From Paenibacillus_V sp046244365 (GTDB taxonomy: Bacteria > Bacillota > Bacilli > Paenibacillales > NBRC-103111), in contig NZ_CP176395.1 of the NCBI RefSeq assembly GCF_046244365.1, positions 124,001 through 188,000 on the forward strand: a DNA stretch of 64,000 nt, given 5' to 3'. Shown here piece by piece: positions 1 through 7,015 of this stretch. Under the pieces are notes generated by a model. That model had not been told where the DNA came from. It saw nothing but the letters and a program-made list of their open reading frames with translations, and ran no database searches. The position numbers and the translations under genes are program-made. Within the stretch, counting starts at the first letter, position 1. Each line of letters starts with the position of its first letter.

Positions 1-29
1 AAAAAAATGAAAAGTTTTCGATTTTGCTC

Positions 30-57
30 TAAACTAATTTTCGCTAAAATTCGATAT
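30..57 (+). promoter_or_regulatory. sigma-D-type promoter of hag
   Basis: TAAA at 30-33 is followed by a 16-nt spacer and TTCGATAT at 50-57. This matches 6 of 8 positions of the sigma-D -10 consensus GCCGATAT, with the expected TAAA -35. The flaG promoter at 2216-2243 has the same spacing, which strengthens both calls. Confidence 0.72.
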
Positions 58-62
58 ACTTA

Positions 63-130
63 GTAGCGGCAATTTATAGGGCGGCCGACCTATAAATCTG
101 CTACATATGAATTCCACATGGATGTGGAAT
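63..130 (+). promoter_or_regulatory. two stem-loops in the hag 5' leader
   Basis: The first stem pairs ATTTATAGG (72-80) with CCTATAAAT (89-97) and can be extended by GTAGC/GCTAC (63-67/100-104). The second pairs ATTCCACAT (111-119) perfectly with ATGTGGAAT (122-130), just before the strong Shine-Dalgarno AGGGAGGA at 141-148. Such 5' hairpins usually stabilise highly expressed mRNA or modulate translation; that role is inferred here. Confidence 0.55.
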
Positions 131-156
131 AAGAACCTTCAGGGAGGAAGAATACA

Positions 157-2142
157 ATGAGAATTAATCACAACATCGCAGCTTTGAACACGCACCGTCA
201 ATTGACGGGCAACACGAATGGCGCAAGCAAATCTTTGGAAAAACTGTCCTCGGGTCTTCGCATTAACCGTGCGGGCGATGACGCTGCAGGTCTTGCTATT
301 TCCGAAAAAATGCGCGCACAAATCCGCGGTCTGGATATGGCTGCTAAGAACTCGCAAGACGGCATTTCCTTGATTCAAACTACAGAGGGTGCGCTTAACG
401 AAACGCATTCGATCTTGCAACGTATGCGCGAACTGGCTGCTCAATCTGCCAATGATACGAACGTAAATGTTGACCGTTCTGAAATTCAAAAGGAGATTAA
501 CCAACTGTCTTCCGAGATTAACAGAATCGGTAACACTACCGAGTTCAATACCCAAAAATTGCTGAACGGTAGCGGAGAAGAAATTAAATCTACGCTTTCG
601 ACGATCAACCGTGGTGGAGCAATTGGTGATACGGCACAATTTGCCCAAGTTACCGGTTCCATATCAGAGCAGAAAGGTGTCAATACAATCCAAGTAGCTG
701 CTGCTATTACTGCAGGGTCTACAGTATTGGTTGGTGATCAAACCTTCACTGCGGTATCGGGTCCAGCTGACGCTTCATTGGGCCAATTTAGTATTGATAC
801 AGATGTGAACGCAACTGCTGCTAGTTTGGCAGCTGCGATCAATGCAAATGCTTCACTCAATAGCAGATTTGCAAATGCTGCGGTTGCTACGGATACAATA
901 ACGCTTACTGAAAGAGCTGGGCAGGCTACAGGGGCTGCTCTTACCGCTTCGGTGGTAGCTGGCGGTACAGGAACTCTTACTGCGAATGAAACCACAGCAA
1001 GTAGAAAAGAAGTTCAAGGTAAATATACCTTTAACTTGGACAAAGCATTTGAAGTCGCTGGTCAAACACTGACTATCAATAGTGTTGCATTAACTGCTGT
1101 TGCCTCAAATGCAGCTGCTGGCCAATTTAACATTAACGCTGATCGGGAGCAACAGGTAAAAGACATTGCAAAAGCGATCAACGCGGATACTAACGCAGGC
1201 TTGGGTGCTCGCTTTGAAGCAACAGTAAAAGGAACAACGATTACTCTGACTGAACGTGTAGGTAAGGCAGCCGGAGCAGCAGCAAACCTTACTGCAGCTG
1301 GTGCCACTGGTATCGTTGACTCTACTCCTGCAGCAAGCGCAGGTATCTACAACTCCGAATTCAAAACGCTGGTTGGAAACGGCGGGAAATTCACGATCGA
1401 TGGCGTAGACATCAAAGTAACGAATGATGTTAACGATAAAGGATTGGCTGATGGAACAGCGATGTTGGCAGGCAACTCGCTTAAACAACAAGCTGACAAT
1501 CTCGCTGGTGCTATCAATGCTAATGCTAAACTGAATGGAAGCTATACAGCCTCCACTACAGGCGATAAATTGACATTGACGCAAAAAGCAGGTAAAGAAG
1601 CATTGGTTGCTCCTGTGGTAACAGCTAACACAAGTGCAGAATCCAAATTCGAAGCCAATTTCCAAATCGGCGCTAACTCTGGTCAGTCCATGACAGTAGT
1701 TATCGAAGACATGCGTGCTAACGCACTCGCGATCACTGGCGATAAAACAGGTACAGTTACGGCTAAAAACGGCCAAGTGGCTTCTTATGCTAAAACTTCG
1801 ACTGTTACCAACGGTTCTAACAACGAGAACGTTGAGTTTGCACTTGATGTAACGGATCACAAGAAAGCATCCGCTGCATTGAGCGTAATCAACGACGCAA
1901 TCGAGAACGTTTCTAGCCAACGCGCTCAATTGGGTGCTGTTCAAAACCGTCTGGAGCACACGATCAACAACTTGCAAACCGCTTCCGAGAACTTGACTGC
2001 TGCTGAATCCCGTATCCGCGATGTGGACATGGCGAAAGAAATGATGGACTTCACGAAAAACAACATCCTTTCCCAAGCAGCTCAAGCCATGCTGGCTCAA
2101 GCCAACCAACAGCCGCAAGGCGTTCTTCAGCTCTTGCGTTAA
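157..2142 (+). CDS. hag: Flagellin (long variant with a repeated central region)
   Basis: This is the flagellar filament subunit, exported by the flagellar type III system and polymerised outside the cell. The N-terminus (MRINHNIAALNT) and the C-terminus (about residues 590-661, ending VLQLLR) are the conserved D0/D1 helices. At 661 residues it is more than twice the length of B. subtilis Hag. The extra length is a surface-exposed D2/D3 region holding three related modules at about residues 187-267, 302-382 and 407-489. Each module ends in a related motif: TITLTERAGQATGAA, TITLTERVGKAAGAA and KLTLTQKAGKEALVA. They resemble Flagellin_IN modules. The start follows a strong Shine-Dalgarno, and the gene is monocistronic between a sigma-D-type promoter and an intrinsic terminator. 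Confidence 0.97.
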   Translation: MRINHNIAALNTHRQLTGNTNGASKSLEKLSSGLRINRAGDDAAGLAISEKMRAQIRGLDMAAKNSQDGISLIQTTEGALNETHSILQRMRELAAQSANDTNVNVDRSEIQKEINQLSSEINRIGNTTEFNTQKLLNGSGEEIKSTLSTINRGGAIGDTAQFAQVTGSISEQKGVNTIQVAAAITAGSTVLVGDQTFTAVSGPADASLGQFSIDTDVNATAASLAAAINANASLNSRFANAAVATDTITLTERAGQATGAALTASVVAGGTGTLTANETTASRKEVQGKYTFNLDKAFEVAGQTLTINSVALTAVASNAAAGQFNINADREQQVKDIAKAINADTNAGLGARFEATVKGTTITLTERVGKAAGAAANLTAAGATGIVDSTPAASAGIYNSEFKTLVGNGGKFTIDGVDIKVTNDVNDKGLADGTAMLAGNSLKQQADNLAGAINANAKLNGSYTASTTGDKLTLTQKAGKEALVAPVVTANTSAESKFEANFQIGANSGQSMTVVIEDMRANALAITGDKTGTVTAKNGQVASYAKTSTVTNGSNNENVEFALDVTDHKKASAALSVINDAIENVSSQRAQLGAVQNRLEHTINNLQTASENLTAAESRIRDVDMAKEMMDFTKNNILSQAAQAMLAQANQQPQGVLQLLR

Positions 2143-2161
2143 TCGATTTACAATCAGTACG

Positions 2162-2197
2162 AAGAGGATTGGGAGTTTCCCAATCCTCTTTTTTTAT
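2162..2197 (+). terminator. Intrinsic terminator of hag
   Basis: A 12-bp perfect stem pairs AAGAGGATTGGG (2162-2173) with CCCAATCCTCTT (2179-2190) around a 5-nt loop, followed by a run of T. It lies 20 nt after the hag stop. Confidence 0.93.
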
Positions 2198-2215
2198 TTC
2201 TCTATTCGTGCGCTC

Positions 2216-2243
2216 TAACAAATTGCCAATAAATTGCCGATAA
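2216..2243 (+). promoter_or_regulatory. sigma-D-type promoter of flaG-fliD-fliS-fliT
   Basis: TAAC (2216-2219), a 16-nt spacer and GCCGATAA (2236-2243) match the sigma-D consensus TAAA-N15/16-GCCGATAT with one mismatch in each box. It lies between the hag terminator and flaG. Confidence 0.65.
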
Positions 2244-2281
2244 AAGAGTTAAATCTATATCGTGAATAGTGAGGGAAAAGT

Positions 2282-2680
2282 ATGAGTTCAAATGACATGT
2301 CGATAGGCCAATCGGTAGCTCCAGTGTCAATTGAACGGATAGCAGCAGATAGTTCAGTCAAGTCAGATAACCAGGCACCGGCAACTGTGTTGCAAAACGT
2401 TCAGACTAGCAGGGATTTAAAGAAGGCCGAATTAAAAGGGGAGCACGTCTCGATAAGCGATGAGCAGTTGATAAAAGCTATTGAGCGTGCTGTCAAAGCT
2501 ATGCAAGGAGCAAGCACGCAGCTGGAGTTTTCCATACACGAGAAGACGAAGCAGATTATGGTCAAGGTGATGGACAAGGATACGGGGCAAGTATTAAGAG
2601 AAATACCTCCGGAGAAAAATCTGGATTTTGTAGCAAAGCTATGGGAGATGGCTGGAATTCTCGTCGACGAGAAAAGGTGA
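2282..2680 (+). CDS. flaG: FlaG flagellar protein
   Basis: A 132-residue FlaG-family protein, a small factor linked to filament length control and found next to fliD in many bacteria. The N-terminal third is low-complexity. The conserved domain covers about residues 50-130, with LEFSIHEKTKQIMVKVMDK followed by DTGQVLREIPPEK, typical of FlaG. It is the first gene after the sigma-D-type promoter at 2216-2243 and is followed 25 nt later by fliD, so cotranscription is likely. Confidence 0.9.
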   Translation: MSSNDMSIGQSVAPVSIERIAADSSVKSDNQAPATVLQNVQTSRDLKKAELKGEHVSISDEQLIKAIERAVKAMQGASTQLEFSIHEKTKQIMVKVMDKDTGQVLREIPPEKNLDFVAKLWEMAGILVDEKR

Positions 2681-2705
2681 TTTCAAAGATTCGTAAGGAC
2701 GGTGA

Positions 2706-4637
2706 ATGAATGTGAGTGGCATGCGTATCAGCGGGTTGGCATCAGGTATGGACATTGATGAAATGGTAAGTAAATTGATGAAGGCTAATCGAGTGCCTTT
2801 GGATAAGTTGAGCCAAAAAAAGAAATATATGGAATGGCAACGCGATGATTACAGGACTTTGAATATGAAAGCTCTGGACATGAAGAACGCGGCGTTTAAC
2901 TTAAAGCTTCAGTCCGCGTATAGCGCGCGTAAGGCATCCGTTTCCGACGAAAATACCGTATCTGTCACTCCGACACAAGGTACAAATGAAGGCCTTTATA
3001 CGATTAAAGTCAATCAGTTAGCCAAGTCGGCTTCCATAGCAACAGGTCCATTGACCGGGGTTGCGAACGGTAAGGATCCGCTAAGCAAGCTTGGATTGAC
3101 AGCAGAAACTTCCCTAACAGTAAGCGGGGAGAAGGGGACTGCTACGATTATGCTCAAACCGACGGATACGGTGTCGGGACTCGTTTCGGAAATAAATGCA
3201 AGGGCGAATGTAACCGGTGTGAAAGCTTCGTATGACGAAGCGATGAACCGTCTATTCTTCGTGTCCTCAAATACCGGATCAACCTCTAAAGTACAGTTAA
3301 GCATGAGAAGTACGACGGAAGGAACAGGTCAAAACCTGCTAAATACCGTTTTGAAACTGCCTGCCTCTGGAGCCCCAACAGATCCGGTGGCTACACCGAT
3401 GGCCGACAAAGGACAGCTATTGACAGGTTCCGTCTCTTTCTCTCCAGACAAAGACTCTGCTTTAATTGACAGTAAATTAACTGCAGAGCAGATTTTAAAA
3501 ATCAGCGTTAGCGATGTCGCTGCTCCATACGAATTTAAGGTCTCGAGTACGACAACTGTCGGCAAGCTAATTAATGATATCAACAGTTCGGAGCTCGGCA
3601 AAACCGGGGTATCCGCTTATTTGAATAGTGACGGAAAGATAGCATTTTTTAATCCCGATGACTCCAAGACGATAAGTTTTGCAAATGCGTCTACAGATGG
3701 CAGCGATTTGCTGGGGAAGCTGGGATTGGACGGGGTAGTATCGTCGACGAATGACATCGACTATTCCCAGTACACAGCAGGCGGCAAAGATGCCATTATT
3801 GAGTTTAACGGTATTACTGCCCAATATAAGTCAAACACGTTTACAGTCAACGGGATGTCGGTTACCGCCAAAAAGGAAGGCGGACCGGAGGTTAACGTAT
3901 CCATAACCCAAGACATCGATAGCACTTTCAACACGATTAAAGCTTTTGTGGATAAATACAATGAGTTTATTGGAGCGGTTAATACCAAACTAACGGAGAA
4001 GAAGAACCGTGAATATACTCCGCTGACAGACGAGCAGAAGAAAGATATGAAAGAAGACGATATCAAACGCTGGGAAGAAAAGGCTAGAAGCGGCTCTCTA
4101 CGAAATGACTCTTTATTCACAAATGGATTGCTTACCATTAGAAATGCTATCAATCAACAAGTTGATGGACTACCAACCGGCGATTTAAAGCAATTATCGG
4201 AGATTGGAATCGGGACTACTTTAGTTTCGGGCTCTGCTATCTCAGGCAACTATTTTGAGAATGGTAAGCTTTATATTGACGAGAAAAAGCTTCGTAAAGC
4301 ACTTTCGGACAATCCCGATCAAGTCATGAATATTTTCACTAAAGACGATGGCAATAAAACAACCGATGGCGGGGATGGCATCGCTACGCGGCTTTATGAG
4401 AAGTTCGACGCCATGTTTAAGCAAATTTCCAATAAGGCAGGAACTTCCGATAGTATCGAAACGAACTTTACTATGGGAAAAGAAATGTTAGATATTAATA
4501 AGAAGATTAATGAGCTATCAACCAAAATGGAAACTCTTGAAACGCGGTACTACAAGCAATTTACGGCCATGGAGAAATACTTGAGTCAAATGAATACGCA
4601 GAGCAGCTGGCTTTCTCAGCAATTTGCTGCTAAGTAG
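2706..4637 (+). CDS. fliD: Flagellar hook-associated protein 2 (filament cap FliD)
   Basis: FliD forms the oligomeric cap at the filament tip that folds incoming flagellin. The N-terminus GMRISGLASGMDIDEMVSKLM (about residues 5-25) is the FliD_N signature. A C-terminal FliD_C domain with helical segments ends in an amphipathic stretch near LSQMNTQSSWLSQQFAAK. At 643 residues it is longer than the B. subtilis protein, consistent with variable surface domains that match the enlarged flagellin. The start may be ATG 2706 or the in-frame GTG 2712; AAGG at 2696-2699 is the likely Shine-Dalgarno. Confidence 0.95.
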   Translation: MNVSGMRISGLASGMDIDEMVSKLMKANRVPLDKLSQKKKYMEWQRDDYRTLNMKALDMKNAAFNLKLQSAYSARKASVSDENTVSVTPTQGTNEGLYTIKVNQLAKSASIATGPLTGVANGKDPLSKLGLTAETSLTVSGEKGTATIMLKPTDTVSGLVSEINARANVTGVKASYDEAMNRLFFVSSNTGSTSKVQLSMRSTTEGTGQNLLNTVLKLPASGAPTDPVATPMADKGQLLTGSVSFSPDKDSALIDSKLTAEQILKISVSDVAAPYEFKVSSTTTVGKLINDINSSELGKTGVSAYLNSDGKIAFFNPDDSKTISFANASTDGSDLLGKLGLDGVVSSTNDIDYSQYTAGGKDAIIEFNGITAQYKSNTFTVNGMSVTAKKEGGPEVNVSITQDIDSTFNTIKAFVDKYNEFIGAVNTKLTEKKNREYTPLTDEQKKDMKEDDIKRWEEKARSGSLRNDSLFTNGLLTIRNAINQQVDGLPTGDLKQLSEIGIGTTLVSGSAISGNYFENGKLYIDEKKLRKALSDNPDQVMNIFTKDDGNKTTDGGDGIATRLYEKFDAMFKQISNKAGTSDSIETNFTMGKEMLDINKKINELSTKMETLETRYYKQFTAMEKYLSQMNTQSSWLSQQFAAK

Positions 4638-4709
4638 TCAATTGACAATATAGGAACTGCCGACTAAGATTGTTTGCGAAGGCATCAGTACGGGGGAGGC
4701 ACACAAACG

Positions 4710-5111
4710 ATGATTTCAGCACAACGTAACAAGTATTTGGAGACGACGATCCAGACGGCAACGCCTGCTCAGCTGCTTATTATGCTGTACGATGGAGCCA
4801 TTCGTAATTGCAGAGCGGGAATCGAAGCCTTGCGCAGCGGACGCGTAGGTGATGCGAACACCCATTTGATCAAGGCTCAGGACATCATTAGCGAGTTGGT
4901 CATCACGTTGGATCGCAGTGCCCCTGTTTCGGAAAACTTGTTGAAGCTTTATGAATATTTCGGCTATCTGCTCGTTCAGGCTAACGTTAAGAAGTCGGAA
5001 GTACCCGCAGAAGAAGTGCTGCAATATTTAATAGAGCTTAAAGAAACCTGGATACAAGCGGCTAAAGCATCCAATGCCACAGCAGCGAACTCCGGAGTCC
5101 AGCATGCATGA
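4710..5111 (+). CDS. fliS: Flagellin export chaperone FliS
   Basis: FliS binds the flagellin C-terminus in the cytoplasm and stops premature polymerisation. The protein (133 residues) starts MISAQRNKYLETTIQTATPAQLL, with the classic FliS TATPAQLLIMLYDGAI motif near residues 15-30. The ATG at 4710 was chosen over an in-frame upstream codon at 4674 because GGGGGAGG (4692-4699) is correctly spaced before it. Its end overlaps the start of fliT by 8 nt, suggesting translational coupling. Confidence 0.95.
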   Translation: MISAQRNKYLETTIQTATPAQLLIMLYDGAIRNCRAGIEALRSGRVGDANTHLIKAQDIISELVITLDRSAPVSENLLKLYEYFGYLLVQANVKKSEVPAEEVLQYLIELKETWIQAAKASNATAANSGVQHA

Positions 5112-5442
5112 TGCATTTCAACAGCTAGACGAGCTTACAGCAAGGCTTGTAAGACATTTGGATAAAGCTACATTTGACGATATCGAGCGGTTCATGCAGG
5201 AGCGCAGTGATCTGATCGATCATATCTCCAAGCTAGATCTCACAGGGGATCTGCATCGGGCAGCCGGACAAATGGTTCAAAACGTACTTGTCCATGATAA
5301 GGCGATTATGAACAGGATGATGCAGCTCCGTAACGAAGCTTCAGAGGGATTAAGTAAGCTATCTACTGCCCGTGTGCAGCGATCTGCTTATGATGGCGGA
5401 GATGCTTATAATGAGGGCCTCTTCTTTGACCGTAAAAAATAA
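5104..5442 (+). CDS. fliT: FliT-like flagellar chaperone
   Basis: A small (112-residue), highly helical cytoplasmic protein directly after and overlapping fliS, the position of fliT in Bacillus-type operons, where FliT acts as the FliD chaperone. Sequence similarity is weak in this family, so the call rests largely on size, helical content and gene order. ATG 5104 (MHDAFQQLDEL) is preferred over an in-frame codon at 5074 because it lies at the fliS stop and keeps the usual length. Confidence 0.78.
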   Translation: MHDAFQQLDELTARLVRHLDKATFDDIERFMQERSDLIDHISKLDLTGDLHRAAGQMVQNVLVHDKAIMNRMMQLRNEASEGLSKLSTARVQRSAYDGGDAYNEGLFFDRKK

Positions 5443-5457
5443 TAGGTTTTTGTCACG

Positions 5458-5493
5458 AACCCTTTCTGTGCACTAGCGCAGGAGGGTTTTTTT
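5458..5493 (+). terminator. Intrinsic terminator of the flaG-fliT operon
   Basis: AACCCT (5458-5463) pairs with AGGGTT (5483-5488), with inner pairing of CTGTGC and GCAG. A T-run at 5487-5493 follows, just downstream of fliT. Confidence 0.85.
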
Positions 5494-5511
5494 GATGCAG
5501 AAATTCCATCT

Positions 5512-5565
5512 TGTGCACAAACATCTATCCCCACCTGTGGATAATGTGCATAACTCTGTTGATAA
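5512..5565. promoter_or_regulatory. DnaA-box cluster
   Basis: A perfect DnaA box TGTGGATAA (reverse of TTATCCACA) at 5536-5544 abuts TGTGCATAA (5545-5553, one mismatch). TGTTGATAA (5557-5565, one mismatch) follows in the same orientation. CTATCCCCA (5525-5533, two mismatches, opposite orientation) and TGTGCACAA (5512-5520) flank them. No dnaA/dnaN or AT-rich unwinding element is nearby, so this is probably an extra-origin DnaA binding cluster. The rest of 5566-5670 shows no feature I recognise. Confidence 0.6.
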
Positions 5566-5670
5566 CCAATGAAAACAAGCTTTCATCGTTCTGCTAAGAT
5601 GTTTAGATTTTGTTAATAGCGAAATTTTCAGAATAATGGATATTGATTGAATAAGGCGCTTTCATTTCAA

Positions 5671-5699
5671 TTGACATCGCTTCCAACGGGTGTTATAGT
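5671..5699 (+). promoter_or_regulatory. sigma-A promoter of the cold-shock gene
   Basis: TTGACA (5671-5676), a 17-nt spacer and TATAGT (5694-5699) give a near-consensus promoter. It predicts a leader of about 55 nt before the cold-shock gene. Confidence 0.85.
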
Positions 5700-5761
5700 C
5701 AAAATGTGGGCAAAGGCGCCCTCAGCTATCCAGCTATTTGAAGACGAAGGGAATGTGTCGC

Positions 5762-5959
5762 ATGCAAGGTAAAGTGAAATGGTTTAACGCAGAAAAAGGC
5801 TACGGTTTCATCGAGCGTGAAGACGGTGGGGATGTATTCGTTCACTTCTCCGCAATTCAAACCGAAGGATTCAAAACGCTTGAAGAAGGCCAAGCTGTAG
5901 AATTCGACATCGTAGAAGGCGGACGTGGGCCGCAAGCGGCTAACGTTGTAAAACTGTAA
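5762..5959 (+). CDS. Cold-shock protein (CspA/CspB family)
   Basis: A 65-residue single cold-shock domain, an OB-fold RNA chaperone of the cytoplasm. The start MQGKVKWFNAEKGYGFIERE and the motif DVFVHFSAI are the RNP1/RNP2 nucleic-acid-binding motifs. ATG 5762 gives the canonical family length; an in-frame upstream codon would add eight non-conserved residues. It has its own strong promoter and terminator. Confidence 0.96.
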   Translation: MQGKVKWFNAEKGYGFIEREDGGDVFVHFSAIQTEGFKTLEEGQAVEFDIVEGGRGPQAANVVKL

Positions 5960-6060
5960 TTATCCGGCCAATCGGCCGATCGGAATAGTGCGCGTTCATG
6001 GGGCTTAGGCCTATTTGAGCAAACTCTATATAGATGGCTATTATCCGATATGCTAGCGTT

Positions 6061-6089
6061 ACACCTCGGCAGATGCCGAGGTGTTTTTT
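6061..6089 (+). terminator. Intrinsic terminator of the cold-shock gene
   Basis: A perfect 10-bp stem, ACACCTCGGC (6061-6070) with GCCGAGGTGT (6075-6084), is followed by six T. Confidence 0.93.
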
Positions 6090-6161
6090 CGCATTTGTGG
6101 CGGTTTTGGGAAGACGCAATGGATACTTGACGTTCTGTTATATTTTTCGTGTTAAGTTTTT

Positions 6162-6190
6162 TTGAAGCGGGCGGGCGAATATAGTATAAT
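6162..6190 (+). promoter_or_regulatory. sigma-A promoter of hpf
   Basis: TTGAAG (6162-6167), a 17-nt spacer and a perfect TATAAT (6185-6190) lie just upstream of the hpf Shine-Dalgarno (GGGAGGAG, 6201-6208). Confidence 0.85.
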
Positions 6191-6215
6191 ACAGATAGAA
6201 GGGAGGAGTTATACC

Positions 6216-6764
6216 ATGAAATTCAACATCCGTGGCGAGAACATTGAAGTGACAGCGGCTTTGAGGGATTACGTTGAACGTAAGCTTAGCAGGCTGGAAA
6301 GGTATTTTGAAGCTCCCCTTACCTCTGAAGTAAACGTAACATTAAGCGTGGTTCGTGAAATGCAGAACATCGAGGTGACGATTCCCCTCACGGGTGTGCT
6401 GCTGCGTGCGGAAGAGCGCGCCGGCGACATGTATGCCTCCATCGATCTAGTGGTGGATAAGCTCGAACGACAAATTCGCAAACATAAAACAAAAGCCAAT
6501 CGTAAGATTCGGCAGGAATCCGGACATAAGGCATTCTTTAAGGTAGAAGGCATTCCGGCGCATTTGCTGGATGACGAGGACGATCTCGAGCTGGTTCGTA
6601 CGAAGCGCTTCACATTGAAACCGATGGATGTGGAAGAAGCGATTCTGCAAATGAACATGGTCGGGCATAACTTCTTCGTTTTTGCCAATTCGGATACCGA
6701 GCAGGTGAATGTCGTTTATAAACGCAATGACGGCAAGTACGGCCTGATCGAACCGTCTCATTAA
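6216..6764 (+). CDS. hpf: Long-form ribosome hibernation promoting factor (HPF/RaiA)
   Basis: Long HPF dimerises 70S ribosomes into inactive 100S particles in stationary phase. The N-terminal RaiA fold (residues 1-105) starts MKFNIRGENIEVTAALRDYVERKL. A charged linker follows, then the C-terminal dimerisation domain from about residue 125 (VRTKRFTLKPMDVEEAILQM). The 182-residue length is that of the long form. The start is fixed by GGGAGGAG eight nt upstream. The gene sits between the flagellar genes and secA as in Bacillus (yvyD). Confidence 0.96.
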   Translation: MKFNIRGENIEVTAALRDYVERKLSRLERYFEAPLTSEVNVTLSVVREMQNIEVTIPLTGVLLRAEERAGDMYASIDLVVDKLERQIRKHKTKANRKIRQESGHKAFFKVEGIPAHLLDDEDDLELVRTKRFTLKPMDVEEAILQMNMVGHNFFVFANSDTEQVNVVYKRNDGKYGLIEPSH

Positions 6765-6810
6765 GGCGGACGAGATGTTGACCTTGACAACCTAAACCAA
6801 GAAGCTGCAT

Positions 6811-6838
6811 AAGCCTGATCCGATGGGATCGGGCTTTT
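6811..6838 (+). terminator. Intrinsic terminator of hpf
   Basis: AAGCCTGATCC (6811-6821) pairs with GGATCGGGCTT (6826-6836), one G-U pair, 4-nt loop, ending in a T-run. The 6839-6954 stretch before the secA promoter shows no gene. Confidence 0.88.
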
Positions 6839-6954
6839 CTATTTGAAACTTGACGTTTGGCGGGCCGTACTAATGGTATGCCCAGGGTGGACTGGCGGCA
6901 TTAGCGCTTTGGGAGAACTGACGGATATTACCTGTGCGAAAGGCCGTCGTTTTC

Positions 6955-6983
6955 TTGCTACGGCTCTGTTAAACTGTTACAAT
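6955..6983 (+). promoter_or_regulatory. sigma-A promoter of secA
   Basis: TTGCTA (6955-6960), a 17-nt spacer and TACAAT (6978-6983) lie about 33 nt before the secA start. Confidence 0.75.
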
Positions 6984-7015
6984 TTAGGCAAACCGTCTTT
7001 GAAAGGGGCAAGCCC

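Noticed and set aside
5512..5565. Replication origin
   Set aside because: The DnaA boxes are real-looking, but there is no dnaA, dnaN, rpmH or AT-rich unwinding element beside them.
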